Origin: Hemerocallis citrina
Taxonomy: Eukaryota > Streptophyta > Magnoliopsida > Asparagales > Asphodelaceae
Assembly: GCA_017893485.1 (NCBI GenBank)
Contig: CM030363.1
Location: 114,986,004-115,050,003 of the forward strand
Length of the DNA stretch: 64,000 nucleotides
Reading direction: 5' to 3'
In this document: piece after piece, positions 10,724-20,944 of the stretch
Numbering within the stretch: position 1 is the first letter of the stretch
Layout of the letters: the number at the start of each line of letters is the position of its first letter
Notes under the pieces: model-generated
What the model was told of the DNA's origin: nothing
The model's input: only the letters and a program-made list of their open reading frames with translations
Databases searched by the model: none
Made by a program: the position numbers and the translations under genes

Positions 10724-11040
10724 GAAGCTGACAAACGAACCGAAGGGCCCGGCGAGCTTCAAGACTCAGAACCTCCCAACTCCCCCAAGAGGTCTTCACC
10801 TTATCGTAGAAGTAGGATTTTGATTTTCAATAAGACCGATGCTTGTAACCCGGCCAATAGCATGTAATAATGGCTCGCCCTATTGAAGCAGCCACTTAGT
10901 TTATTTCAATAAAACTTTACGTTTTTTCATTGGAAATTGTTGCCCTTGCGTCATCTCAATCTCTCCGAGTCACGACTCGTTAAATGGTGATTTCGGAGTC
11001 CAGCTTCTTCTACATGGCTCCTCCCGCAACTCACTAAACT
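10724..11040 (+). other. Post-gag spacer, no pol
   Basis: This is where protease should begin in an autonomous element. No protease motif is found. A possible poly(A) signal AATAAAA lies near 10908. Confidence 0.5.
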
Positions 11041-11500
11041 CTAACGATGGTTCTGGAGTCCAACACTTGGTTCGATTCTGCTTCGAATAACCTGCTCTTA
11101 AGCGGGTTAGAAGTGGTTCGCCATTCGGAATTGCTCCCACAACCGTTGAATAACTCTAACGATGGTTCCGGAGTCCAACACTTGGTTCGATTCTGCTTCG
11201 AATAACTTGCTCTTAAGCGGGTTAGAAGTGGTTCGCCATTCGGAATTGCTCCCACAACCGTTGAATAACTCTAACGATGGTTCCGGAGTCCAACACTTGG
11301 TTCGATTCTGCTTCGAATAACTTGCTCTTAAGCAGGTTAGAAGTGGTTCGCCATTCGGAATTGCTCCCACAGCCGTTGAACTTTTCTAACGATGGTTCCG
11401 GAGTCCAACACTTGGCTCGATTCTACTTCGCAAGTTCGCTGTTAAGCGAGCTAGAAGTGGTTCGCCATTCGGAATTGCTCCCACAACCGTTGATTCCCTC
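11041..11500 (+). repeat. Tandem array, 4 copies of a 115-bp unit
   Basis: Units start with CTAACGATGGTT at 11041, 11156, 11271 and 11386, with an exact 115-bp period. They are nearly identical apart from the last copy. Each contains TTCGCCATTCGGAATTGC. The short open frames across them, on both strands, come from the repeat and not from genes. Confidence 0.95.
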
Positions 11501-11899
11501 ACTTAAATAACGAGTTCGGAGCCCACAACTTTCTCCTAGGGTTGCTCCTCAAACTCGTCTCACAAAGGGTTCTCTCCCAGAGTCAAGCTCTTCGCTCTGC
11601 TAACCTCAAAGAGTGGGTCTTCCCACGGCTCTTACAAGGGTCTTCCGGGCACAAGGGTTTTCCAAGCACAGCTTCTCCGCCCCTAGGAGTGGAGCTCCTC
11701 TTCCAAAATCCCCACGACCAAAACACTCCTCAACTTCATGAAGACAAGGATGTTGCGGGGCTATTTTGACCATGAAGGAGGGTGAATCTTCATCTCACTC
11801 CTGAAGAGAAGTTGTAGATCTTCGGATTAGCTTCGAAACAAGGGGTCGTACGCCCCGAGCCGACCTCCGTAGCACCGGGAATATCAAGAAGAACTCTGC

Positions 11900-12985
11900 A
11901 GGGAAAATTTGAGTTCGGCACCCGTGCCAAGCGTTCTTCCCACCGACCGTTTTACGAGCTTGAGTTCGGCACCCGCTGCCGAGTGTTCTTGCCACCGACC
12001 GTATTACGGGCTTGAGTTCGGCAGTCAAGATCTCCAAAAAATTTCTAAGTCTCGAGCCTCGGCACCAGCTGCCGAGCGTTCTTGACACCGACCGTATTAC
12101 GGGCGTGAGTTCGGCACCCGCTCCGAGCGTTCTTGCCACCGACCGTATTACGGGCTTGAGTTCGGCAGTCAAGATCTCCAAAAAATTTCTAAGTCTCGAG
12201 CCTCGACGCTAGCTGCCGAGCGTTCTTGACACCGACCGTATTACGGGCGTGAGTTCGGCACCCGCTCCGAGCGTTCTTGCCACCGACCGTATTACGGGCT
12301 TGAGTTCGGCACATTTTAGTTCGGCACCCGCTGCCGAGCGTTCTTGCCACCGACCGTTTTACAGGCTTGAGTTCGGCACATTTGAGTTCGGCACCCGCTG
12401 CCGAGCGTTCTTGCCACCGACCGTTTTACGGGCTTGAGTTCGGCACATTTGAGTTCGGCACCAGCTGCCGAGCATTCTTGCCACCGACCGTATTACGGGC
12501 TTGAGTTCGGCAGTCAAGATCTCCAAAAAATTTCTAAGTCTCGAGCCTCGGCACTAGCTGCCGAGCGTTCTTGACACCGACCGTATTATGGGCGTGAGTT
12601 CGGCACCCGCTCTGAGCGTTCTTGCCACCGACCGTATTACGGGCTTGAGTTCGGCAGTCAAGATCTCCAAAAAATTTCTAAGTCTCGAGCCTCGGCACTA
12701 GCTGCCGAGCGTTCTTGACACCGACCGTATTACGGGCGTGAGTTCGGCACCCGCTCCGAGCGTTCTTGCCACCGACCGTATTACGGGCTTGAGTTCGGCA
12801 CATTTGAGTTCGGCACCCGCTGCCGAGCGTTCTTGCCACCGACCTTTTTACAGGCTTGAGTTCGGCACATTTGAGTTCGGCACCCGCTGCCGAGCGTTCT
12901 TGCCACCGACCGTTTTACAGGCTTGAGTTCGGCACATTTGAGTTCGGCACCCGCTGCCGAGCGATCTTGACACCGACCCCGGCAA
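11900..12985 (+). repeat. TTCGGCAC tandem array with 144-bp higher-order unit
   Basis: The basic unit of about 50 bp reads TTGAGTTCGGCACC..GCTGCCGAGCGTTCTTG..CACCGACCGT.TTACGGGC. Groups of units make a higher-order repeat marked by gcagtcaagatctcc at 12021, 12165, 12510 and 12654 (144-bp spacing within each pair). More copies recur at 14555-14730 and a fragment at about 15860-15890. Confidence 0.92.
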
Positions 12986-13099
12986 AGACTCGCCGAACTT
13001 CCTCTCTACATATGTCGTCACACCGAAGTATCTCTACACCTCGGTAGGAGACCTCGAACCCCCCTGGGCTTCGGCCTCCTTCTTAACACATATTTGAAG

Positions 13100-14600
13100 A
13101 GGGTCGGCAACGTCGCCGAAGCAACTTGCCATCGGAGCTCAAAATGAAAAGGGAAGTCTCTACCTCGGAATCCGTGCTCAAATGCGATCGACGGCTCATA
13201 TACAAATGACACAGAAAAGAAAAGGGGGGCTATAGGGTCGGGTTCAGACCCATTAAAGATCCGAACCCAAAACCCGTCCTCTCTCCTCCCCTTCCTCTTC
13301 AGCCACCTTGGCGCAAATCCCAAGCAAACAAAGCAAAAACCAAGGAACAAAACAAAAACCGAGGAACAAAGAAAAACAGAGCTCTTCCTTCTTCTCCAAA
13401 ACCCAACACCGCCTCGACGAGCTCTACGTCGTCTCCCCCCGAAGCTCCATGTCCGACGAGCTCGCCACCTCCATGCCACGAGCTCACGCAGTCGCCGAGC
13501 TCACGCAGTCGCCAACTTCCAACGAAGCCACCTCCTTCAACCTTGGGCTCCGCTGAACACACCTTCCACGTCGTCATCGAACGCATTCGTTCGTGAGCTC
13601 CATCACCATGGCCGAACGCCTCCGCCGCCGAGCTCACCTCCGAGAAACCCACGACACTGAACATCTCCGTCTCCATCAAAGACAGCTCGTCACCTTCGAG
13701 CTCCCCCCTCCGTCGTCGCCTGCCTCCGATGCCGAACCCACTCGTCGACCTCATCAACAAAGCCTCAAGCTTCGACCACCTCCATGGCCATGTTCCGAGC
13801 TTCACAAAATAGCTCGTCACCTTCGAGCTCGATGGCGTTCGCCAAGAGCAACACACTAACCGCCATGGCCGAACCACGAGCTCCATCATCGCCGTCGCCG
13901 AGCTCCAACACGTCGAGCTCCACTTCCGACGAGCTCATTCAGTCGTCGAGCTCCGTCATCACAAAACTCTGCGTCGAACTCTCCCACAACCGAGCTCCAT
14001 CTCCAATACCGAGCTCTCCCCTCCGTTGCCGGCTGCCTTCGGCGTCTCCCTCGTCGAGCTTCGTTATCTCCGAGTTCATCTTCAACCTCAGGCCTCGCCG
14101 GACCAATGCCGACCAAGACGCCGAGCTCACCTCCATCGAGCTCTACCTCCGACGAGCTCGAACACAGCTCCGGACTCCTCTCTCCTTCAGCGCGCCAAGA
14201 ACCCCATATCACTCCCTCTCCTTCGTCGAAGCCGTCATCGCCTCATCAAGCTCCGTGAGCTCCCGACCTCGACTCCAAAAGTCAGAGCTCTGAGCTTCCC
14301 CGTCGACCTCCCCCGCGAGCTCCGACGTCGAGTCCCCTCCGTTCAGCTCCGCTGCCGAGGTCCAGAAGCTCCGAGCTCGAGCACGCTCTCGAGAGCTGGC
14401 GAAGGACGAAGAAGAGAAATGAAAGAGAAGACGAAGAAGACAAACGAAGGAGAAGAAGAAACAGACCTGGCGAGAAAAAAACAAAAAAAGAAAAAAAAGG
14501 GTCAACGCATACCGTTGACTTCGCCACGTGTCGCCCACGTGGACTTCGGCCACCTTTTCCGAGCGTTCGGCACCAGCTGCCGAGCATTCTTGACACCGAC
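13100..14600 (+). repeat. GAGCTC-rich long repeat, copy 1
   Basis: This is a C/T-rich plus strand with very many CGAGCTC motifs. It starts near an ACCCGAACC..CTTCAGCCACCTTGGCGC segment and ends with a GTTGACTT..CACGTGTCG..GACTTCGGCCAC segment. Copy 2 is at about 14720-15890. Long open frames exist in several frames of both strands, which points to compositional bias and not a protein. No protein domain is recognised. Confidence 0.75.
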
Positions 14601-14730
14601 CGTTTTACGGGCTTGAGTTCGGCACCAGTTGAGTTCAGCACCAGCTGCCGAGCGTTCTTGACACCGACCGTTTTACGGGCTTGAGTTCGGCACAGTTGAG
14701 TTCGGCACCAGCACAGACCCACAAAAAAAA
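14555..14730 (+). repeat. Interspersed TTCGGCAC units between the long repeats
   Basis: Two to three units of the same family as 11900-12985 (GCCGAGCATTCTTGACACCG, ttttacgggcttgagttcggc) separate the two long GAGCTC-rich copies. Confidence 0.85.
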
Positions 14731-15890
14731 AAAAAAAAAAATTGGAGGGCAAACGGCTCGGGTACCGATAAGGACCCGAACCTTCAACCCCACACTTCCC
14801 CTCCTTCTTCAGCCATTTTGGCGCCAAAACCCGAGCAAAAACAAAAACGCCAAACTCGTCACCTTCATGCACCGAACCCACCTTCTCGCGAACTCAAATC
14901 CGCCGAGCTTCGCTCCGCTTCGACGAGCTCCGAAGTGCCGAGCTCCACCAGGCCTGCCTCCAAGCTCCGCCATGGCCGACCACCTCCACTTCCGACGAGC
15001 TCACTCCGTCGTCGAGCTCCGTCGTCTTCAAGCTCCGAACCCACCTTCTTCGAACACCCGAGCTCCGACTTCGCCGCCTCCACTTCCGAGCTCCCAACCT
15101 CGCCGAACCACTTCCGACGAGCCTCATCCTTCTTCTGACTCCGTCGTCGAGCTCGCAAACACCTCCGTCAACCTCCGACCTCGTCGACACCAAACTTGAC
15201 ACCGAGCTCATCTCCCGAGCTCGTCTCCACTCGCCATCAGCTTCGTCATCTCCCCGAGCTCCGCCTTCGCCATCATGGCCAAGCTCGTTGCCGAACGCCA
15301 TCGAAGCTTCGGTGCCGATCTCGAAGCATCGTCGAACTTCAAAACCACATCGCCGAGCTCCCTATCCCGAGCTCAAACCCCTAGCCATGGCGTCGACAAG
15401 CTCCACCTCATCACAAAGCTTCGAACCCATCGCTCCGCTGTCGAGCTCCCCTCAAATCCGAGCTCCATTCCTCTAAGCTCTATTCCGACGCCATCGCAGC
15501 TGAGCTCCGCCATACCACCTTCACCGAACTCCCCCCTACGCGAGCTCCCCTTGCACTCCAAGCTCCGACCTTGCTCCCACTTGACGAGCGCCTCCGCAGT
15601 CGAGCTTCAAACCCCACTCCTCCTCCTCGAGCTCCAGCGACGCCCTCGGAGGTGGAGACAGAGTGGGAGCTGGGGGTTGGAAGTAGGGTTGAGGTCGAAG
15701 GAGAACGAAGAAGAAGAAAGACAAAGAGAACAGAACGAAGAAGAAAGAAACAGAGAAAGAAGATAGAGCAGCAGCGAAGAAGGAGAGAAGAAGAAAGAAG
15801 CAGCGAAAAAAAAAAAGTCAACCGTTGACTTGACACGTGTCGTCCATAGGGACTTCGGCCACTTTTTGCCGAGCATTCGTGACACCGACC
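14720..15890 (+). repeat. GAGCTC-rich long repeat, copy 2
   Basis: This is a diverged second copy of the 13100-14600 segment. It shares the start (GACCCGAACC, CTTCAGCCATTTTGGCGC) and the end (GTTGACTT, ACACGTGTCG, GACTTCGGCCAC, then GCCGAGCATTCGTGACACCG). The two ends of each copy agree better than the interiors. Confidence 0.75.
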
Positions 15891-15899
15891 CTATTACAC

Positions 15900-16424
15900 C
15901 AAAAAATGGCCTCCTCTTTCTCCTCCCGATGCGCGCTCGCTTGATCATGATCAATGCATACGATCGCGCCACGTGTCCAGGTAATATTCAATTTATTTAT
16001 TTATTTATTTATTTGTTTTAATTATTTAAAAAATCCGAAAAAAATATTTAACAATCGGAAAAAATTAAATAAAAATTCTAAAAATAATTATAAATTCAGA
16101 AAAATTATTTAAAAATTCTGAAAAATATAATTATTTAATTAGAATGATTATTTAATATTTTCGATAATTAATTATTTAATTCGAAAAATGAATAAAAAAT
16201 TCAAAAAAATGAGAAAAAATTCAGAAAAATCTGGAAAAATCACCAAAAATCCAGAAAATTCTGAGGATATTTTTGGGTATTTTACAAGACCAGAATAACA
16301 CCGTTACACCCCCGAACAAGATCCAAACTCCCTTAAGAACACCGATAAAATCCCGTACGCCATTAGAACAGTGAACTACTCCTCAAAGGCTGATCAAACT
16401 CAGTCTTTAGGAGTGGGGGGCTCG
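15900..16424 (+). other. AT-rich tail and polypurine tract before the 3' LTR
   Basis: There is a short GC-rich stretch with G-box CACGTG (15970), then TTTA repeats and many aaaaattc / gaaaaat words. A CC-rich segment follows, then the polypurine tract aggagtggggggctcg (16409-16424) directly before the 3' LTR. There is no gene. Confidence 0.7.
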
Positions 16425-17038
16425 TGATATGGCTAAAAATAGGATTAAATCGGGACCGTTCACATCGGACACGAATCTTAAAGCTTAGGGGTAAAACGGT
16501 AATTTCACCTACAAACGGGTCTGAAATGGGAACTGGGTCTTTATTCAAAGCCCAATAACCCATGAACGGATCCACGTCAACTGGGTATGGGTTCCAATCC
16601 GCTGCACACCCGATCCAGCAAGATACAATCAAGGTCCCTGATTTGATCTTAATCAACGGCCCTGATTTACATCTATCTTTTCACTGGGAGTTAGGGATTC
16701 AATTCCTTATCTGATTACTAGGAGAATATTCCTTATCTAATCATGGGATTACATTCCTAATCCAGTCCCAAAGACGCCTATATACCCCCCATCCATCTCC
16801 ATTGTGAGGTAAACAGTATTTTCTCAATTTACGCTCTTTCTTAATCATTTCTGATTACTGACTTGAGCGTCGGAGGGTGCATCGCCGGGATCAACCCCGG
16901 TGTCTCGCACTTTTTGCAGGTTAACGGTGGGAGTCAACGGTCAGGCTCCGGCGGAACAGGTTAGAGGTTTGCTATTCAGGTTTTTCACGAATCCACAAAT
17001 ACTATCTGTTTACCCCCACACCAGATTTAGCGGTAACA
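16425..17038 (+). repeat. 3' LTR of the gag-only element
   Basis: This is a direct repeat of 8274-8889 with about 20 differences by eye. It is followed by the TSD gtcgc. Confidence 0.92.
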
Positions 17039-17338
17039 GTCGCCAATAGCAAAGTGATTGAATTATTGCATAGAATTCATTGTCATAAGTGGAGTATTTT
17101 TTTTCTGCTTCATCCAGCTTTCGCTAAAGTAGGCGACATGGCGACTCTCTTGATTGAGGACTCCACCTATACCAATACCAGAAGCATCACACGTTATTTG
17201 GAAGACTTTAGTGAAATCAGGAAACCTGATGACATGTGTCTGAGTCATTCTTTTCTTGATCTCTTCGAAGGCTCTCATGACTGCTTTCGACCAGACGAAC
17301 TCACATTTCTTCAAACATTCGGTCTTTGGAGCCATAAT
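17039..17338 (-). pseudogene. Reina-type pol piece: end of RT and start of RNase H
   Basis: The minus strand reads FVWSKAVMRAFEEIKKRMTQ, then the RNase H start FQITCDASGIGIGGVLNQ and HVAYFSESW. This is the connection between reverse transcriptase and RNase H in Ty3/gypsy pol. Its 5' codons join those at 27235-27376 when insertion B and one ataat are removed. Its 3' codons join those at 8273 when insertion A and one gtcgc are removed. It belongs to the same element as 6462-8273. Confidence 0.9.
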
Positions 17339-17815
17339 TGTAATACCCTGACTTTTTTAATATATGAAAGATTATTCATTTTTATATAGTATACTTGTGC
17401 AATATTATTGGCTATTATTTTTCAACATGATGAATAAGAACATTGTTTTTTTTTCCTAAAGCCCAAATGTTAATTTACTTATTTATTTCTACAAAATAAC
17501 TAGTTTGGCCCAAATTGGTTTTAAGCCCATGAATTTAAACCCTCTTATTATTTTCTACAACTTGTAATGTAGCATTTCTTTCTTTTATTTCCGGGTATTT
17601 TAAGGTACAATTTGTAGTGTGACTTGTGCTTACACGTGCACTTTATGTACACGTGCAATGAGTACACTTCTTGACCGGATTGTGGAGTGATGGGTTAGAT
17701 CATGGGTAGTTACATTTTTGAGGTGTGGGTAGTTTCTAAACTTCCGATTTAATCTCAGCCCTTGTTTCTTCAACTCCCTAATAGATCTCAACCCTTCATT
17801 CTATTTATCTTCTAG

Positions 17816-17823
17816 TATAAATA
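17816..17823 (+). promoter_or_regulatory. TATA box in Del/Tekay 5' LTR
   Basis: TATAAATA followed by CCCCC is conserved at 24863-24870 in the 3' LTR. Transcription probably starts about 30 bases downstream. Confidence 0.65.
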
Positions 17824-18139
17824 CCCCCTACTATCCCCTATTTTCTTTTACACTAAAATTTCCTGAGATTATAGAGAGTATCTGTGAGTTGTGTGGGAGT
17901 TTTCTGTGGAGGCAAGCAACATTGCTGAGGAGCCCGGTGTGGAACAAAGGAGCAAGAAGTGCTGCGCTATATTGAAGGACTTTGCAGGATTTCGTTATTT
18001 TTCTTCATAAAAGGTGGGTGTTTCTCAAGACTTCTAATGTAGGAATAATACTATAACTGTTATGATTGATACCATGTTATAGGAAGGGAATTGATTGCCG
18101 TAGAAATTTCTTGAACATGCTATTAATGTTGAGAACGAG

Positions 18140-18930
18140 ATTGTCGGTACAGTCGACTGCCACATGAGCCAGCCGACTGGTACGAGACAATATTTCTTAT
18201 AATGTACTGATGAACATGTGTGTGAGTAGACATGATGGTGTGATTGCTAGATGTATATTTTCCCTATGACACATATGATGGAGGGAAGGCAAATAAATGA
18301 ATGGCAAAGAACTAATGGTAATTTATGACTATCGGCACAGTCGACTGCCATATGAGTCAGCCGACTGGTACTGTACTTTGAGTACGACCTGTTTGGAGGT
18401 TTCGTGAACTAAGATATTCTTTTATGTAGACTCAGCATGATAATTCGAGAGATATATCTTTATCTTTGTGAGAAAGTTATGAATATGTACGAATGCATGT
18501 TTAAAATATTTTTCCTAAAGAAAGAGCATACTAGTAAAGTGAGAATTCATGTTGTGAGATTACTGAACAATAAGAGACTCTGCTTATGAACTATGACCTT
18601 ATGCGTGTTGAAAATTGACATCATGATGCAAGTGCATGTAAGAACTGTAAATAATCTCTTTAAATTGAAAATGGATCTGTCCAGTCGACCGAATGCGTGT
18701 AGCAAGTCGACTGATCTGGACTTAGAAATTATGCTATTGAAATCCTAGGACAGACGACTGATGGATGAACAGTCGACTGTCATGAGGACAATATTGTGAA
18801 CATGAAAAGTTGCGGGACAGGCGACTGGTTGTGTACAACAGTCACTATCCCGAGTTATTATGAATGATGCTGTACGTGACTGTATGAGTCGACTGGTGTC
18901 CTTCCAGGTCGACTGTACAGAGTGGACTTT
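18140..18930 (+). repeat. Six pairs of AGTCGACT palindromes in the LTR
   Basis: CAGTCGACTG-like sites occur in pairs 15-25 bases apart at about 18155, 18345, 18682, 18752, 18814 and 18886. Several pairs are enclosed by further inverted arms (GTCCAG...CTGGAC; GGGA...TCCC). The 3' LTR has the same set at about 25195-25980. Confidence 0.85.
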
Positions 18931-20189
18931 TGGATATATTTGAATTCATGTTATTTACTAATTGGTAATTGTGAACCTCATGATGTAAGTTGATGGACTC
19001 TCTTTATGACTGTATGAAATATGTGAAATGAATCGTAAATGAGAATTGAGAATTAAATGAATAATTATGAAATGCTAAATCATGATGAGAAAGTCCGTGA
19101 GACTCTAAAATGAAATCATGAGCTGATGGTGCTCAATTGGATATTGTGAATTTGAAATTGAACGAAGGAGTAGCTAAGTCTCCCCGGCAGTGAAATGAAA
19201 TGATATTGAGAAATAGACCAGGTTGGTCAAGTGAAATGCAATGATAAGTCCGGTTGATGGAGAGGCTAACTCTAGAGCTTGATTTTTATTCATGATTCTA
19301 ATGTAACTTTAATACATAGTGTGGAGGTGATGAAGGTGAGAGAAAAACATGAGTATGAGAGCTAGGGTACGGTGCGGGTGTGTGGGCCGCAGAATGCATG
19401 CTTGATGCGTCAAGACATGGCGCGGGCACAACTCAGTAATGATCGGACTCTAGTCACGCTTGTGGGATGTTTTGGTGACTGCAAGAGGAGTGTGTTCAGG
19501 GAGGAGGCTGAATTGTCGCAGAATGCATGCTTGACGAGTCAAGACATGGCGCGAAATTCTACTCCAGGGGCCAGGATACATGCTTGTACTCATAGAAGCA
19601 TCTAAGATACTCACTGAATTTACAGAAGTAGAGTAAGTCATGGCGGGGGATTGAACCCTACAAAAATGAAGAACGATTAAGAGGCTTGCCCTCGAACCTA
19701 TGTAGTATGGGATGCATAGAATTCGAACAAGTGTGCATTAGTGTCATGTGTTAATTAAATAATTGCATTAAGGATTAAGTGCACAATCACGACACGACAT
19801 CTCTAAAAGTTCCCTTGATTTTACATGCTTATTGTTGAACAAGATTGTGATTTTGCTAAGAAATGAGATTCATTATACTGTTTCTGGCATAGAGAGGATG
19901 ACCATGTATAATTATCGTCGGTTGAATAAACTGACGTACCCACAGTTTTGTATGCAGGATAAATTACATGTAAAGAAGAATGGATGCATAAAGAGTTTAT
20001 CATGTTGTTGTTCATTTATGTAAATGTTGTATATTTTGCTTCCGCTGTGTAAATTCAAATGTAATGTGTTGTAAACTCTGATGAAAAAGAAAAGTTTTAA
20101 AATTCCTTGTAAAATTGTATGTGAAGGAAGCGAAAAGATCCTGTAGAACATCTCGAATTCAGTAATTTGGGATTCGGGGCGTTACAGAG

Positions 20190-20201
20190 TGGTATCAGAG
20201 C
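20190..20201 (+). other. Primer binding site, initiator Met tRNA
   Basis: TGGTATCAGAGC, three bases after the 5' LTR, is the standard Met-tRNA primer site of plant LTR elements. Confidence 0.9.
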
Positions 20202-20354
20202 CACGCTTTCCTACGCTTTCACACTTGTACAATTTATAAGGAACGACACCCTAGATGTGGACATTAGAGTGTGAGTTTGAGTTTAGAGATTTAAATGTAA
20301 GTGACTTACATTTGTGTTGCTCTATGATTCATGTTTCTTCCTCTCTATTCTAAG

Positions 20355-20900
20355 ATGGCTGATCACTTCGACCCTGCTGGAGGCGACGACTGGCATATTA
20401 TTGAGGAAGAGTACCATCCTGGACATGCTGATTCTGAGGACGAGTATCACCCTGGGCAAGCTGATTCTGATGATGAGGAGTACCCTGAATCTCGAGAGAT
20501 CACCCCACCACCAAACTCACCTGACGATTCTTCTTCTTCCGATGAAGAAAAGGGACCAGCTCCGAGTAGCGTTGTGGCTTCTCTGCAGAGGCCCGCGCAA
20601 TCAGGGAGTTTCAAGGGGCAACCATCTGCACAGAGGTTCAAACCAACAGGGGCGAACGCTATCGGTGTAGCTGGAAGACCTGGAAACGATGTGGGGAGAC
20701 CTTCTGCAGTCAGTTGCTTTAACTGTGGTGAAGTGGGACATTACCAATCTCGATGTCTCAAACCACGGGCTGGCAATCACAATGTGCCAATACAGCAGAC
20801 TGGGAAGAGGCCGTACCAGTTAGGGCGAGTATTTGCTTTGACAGAAGCTGATGCTGAGGAGGCGGATCAGGTCATCTCTGGTACGAGGGCTGATGTTTAG
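20355..20900 (+). CDS. Gag remnant (zinc knuckle only) of the Del/Tekay element
   Basis: The ATG at 20355 starts [14 protein letters not shown], followed by an acidic, repeated linker ([20 protein letters not shown]) and a Ser-rich stretch. A CCHC zinc knuckle [14 protein letters not shown] follows (about 20715-20757), then the usual gag/pol linker [18 protein letters not shown]. In this clade gag normally has a capsid domain of roughly 300 residues before the knuckle. None is present, so this gag cannot form a particle. The frame ends at 20898-20900; pol lies in another frame about 60 bases downstream. Confidence 0.85.
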   Translation: MADHFDPAGGDDWHIIEEEYHPGHADSEDEYHPGQADSDDEEYPESREITPPPNSPDDSSSSDEEKGPAPSSVVASLQRPAQSGSFKGQPSAQRFKPTGANAIGVAGRPGNDVGRPSAVSCFNCGEVGHYQSRCLKPRAGNHNVPIQQTGKRPYQLGRVFALTEADAEEADQVISGTRADV

Positions 20901-20944
20901 TGTGGTTTTTTTTCTTCTTCCCGTTCATAGTGTGAAACTGTTAT

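Larger units (their letters stand above)
8274..17038 (+). mobile_element. Non-autonomous gag-only LTR retrotransposon (insertion A)
   Basis: LTRs of 616 and 614 bp begin TGATATGG and end GGTAACA. The whole is flanked by the 5-bp duplication gtcgc (8269-8273 and 17039-17043). It sits within a codon of the Reina RNase H region, whose reading frame resumes on the other side. It has a primer site, a gag region and a polypurine tract, but no protease, reverse transcriptase or integrase anywhere in 10.7-16.4 kb, so it depends on an autonomous partner. Plant elements of this layout have been called TR-GAG. The interior is GC-rich, unlike the AT-rich surroundings, and is dominated by tandem repeats. 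About 20 differences between the LTRs by eye (~3%) make it older than insertion B. Confidence 0.9.
17339..20186 (+). repeat. 5' LTR of the Del/Tekay element
   Basis: This is a near-identical direct repeat of 24385-27234. It contains the TATA box, the paired AGTCGACT palindromes and an AT-rich 3' half. Small open frames in it (for example near 19372) recur in the 3' LTR at 26420 and are not gene-like. Confidence 0.96.

Noticed and set aside
11041..12985. CRISPR-like array
   Set aside because: Units are contiguous tandem repeats without unique spacers and the genome is a plant; it is a minisatellite/satellite-like array.
13018..15972. Many long open frames (up to 199 codons) on both strands
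   Set aside because: They arise from the GAGCTC-rich bias of a duplicated repeat; frames overlap on both strands and no domain is recognised.
19372..19605. 77-codon frame, repeated identically at 26420
   Set aside because: Both copies lie inside the two LTRs; identity reflects LTR duplication, and there is no domain.
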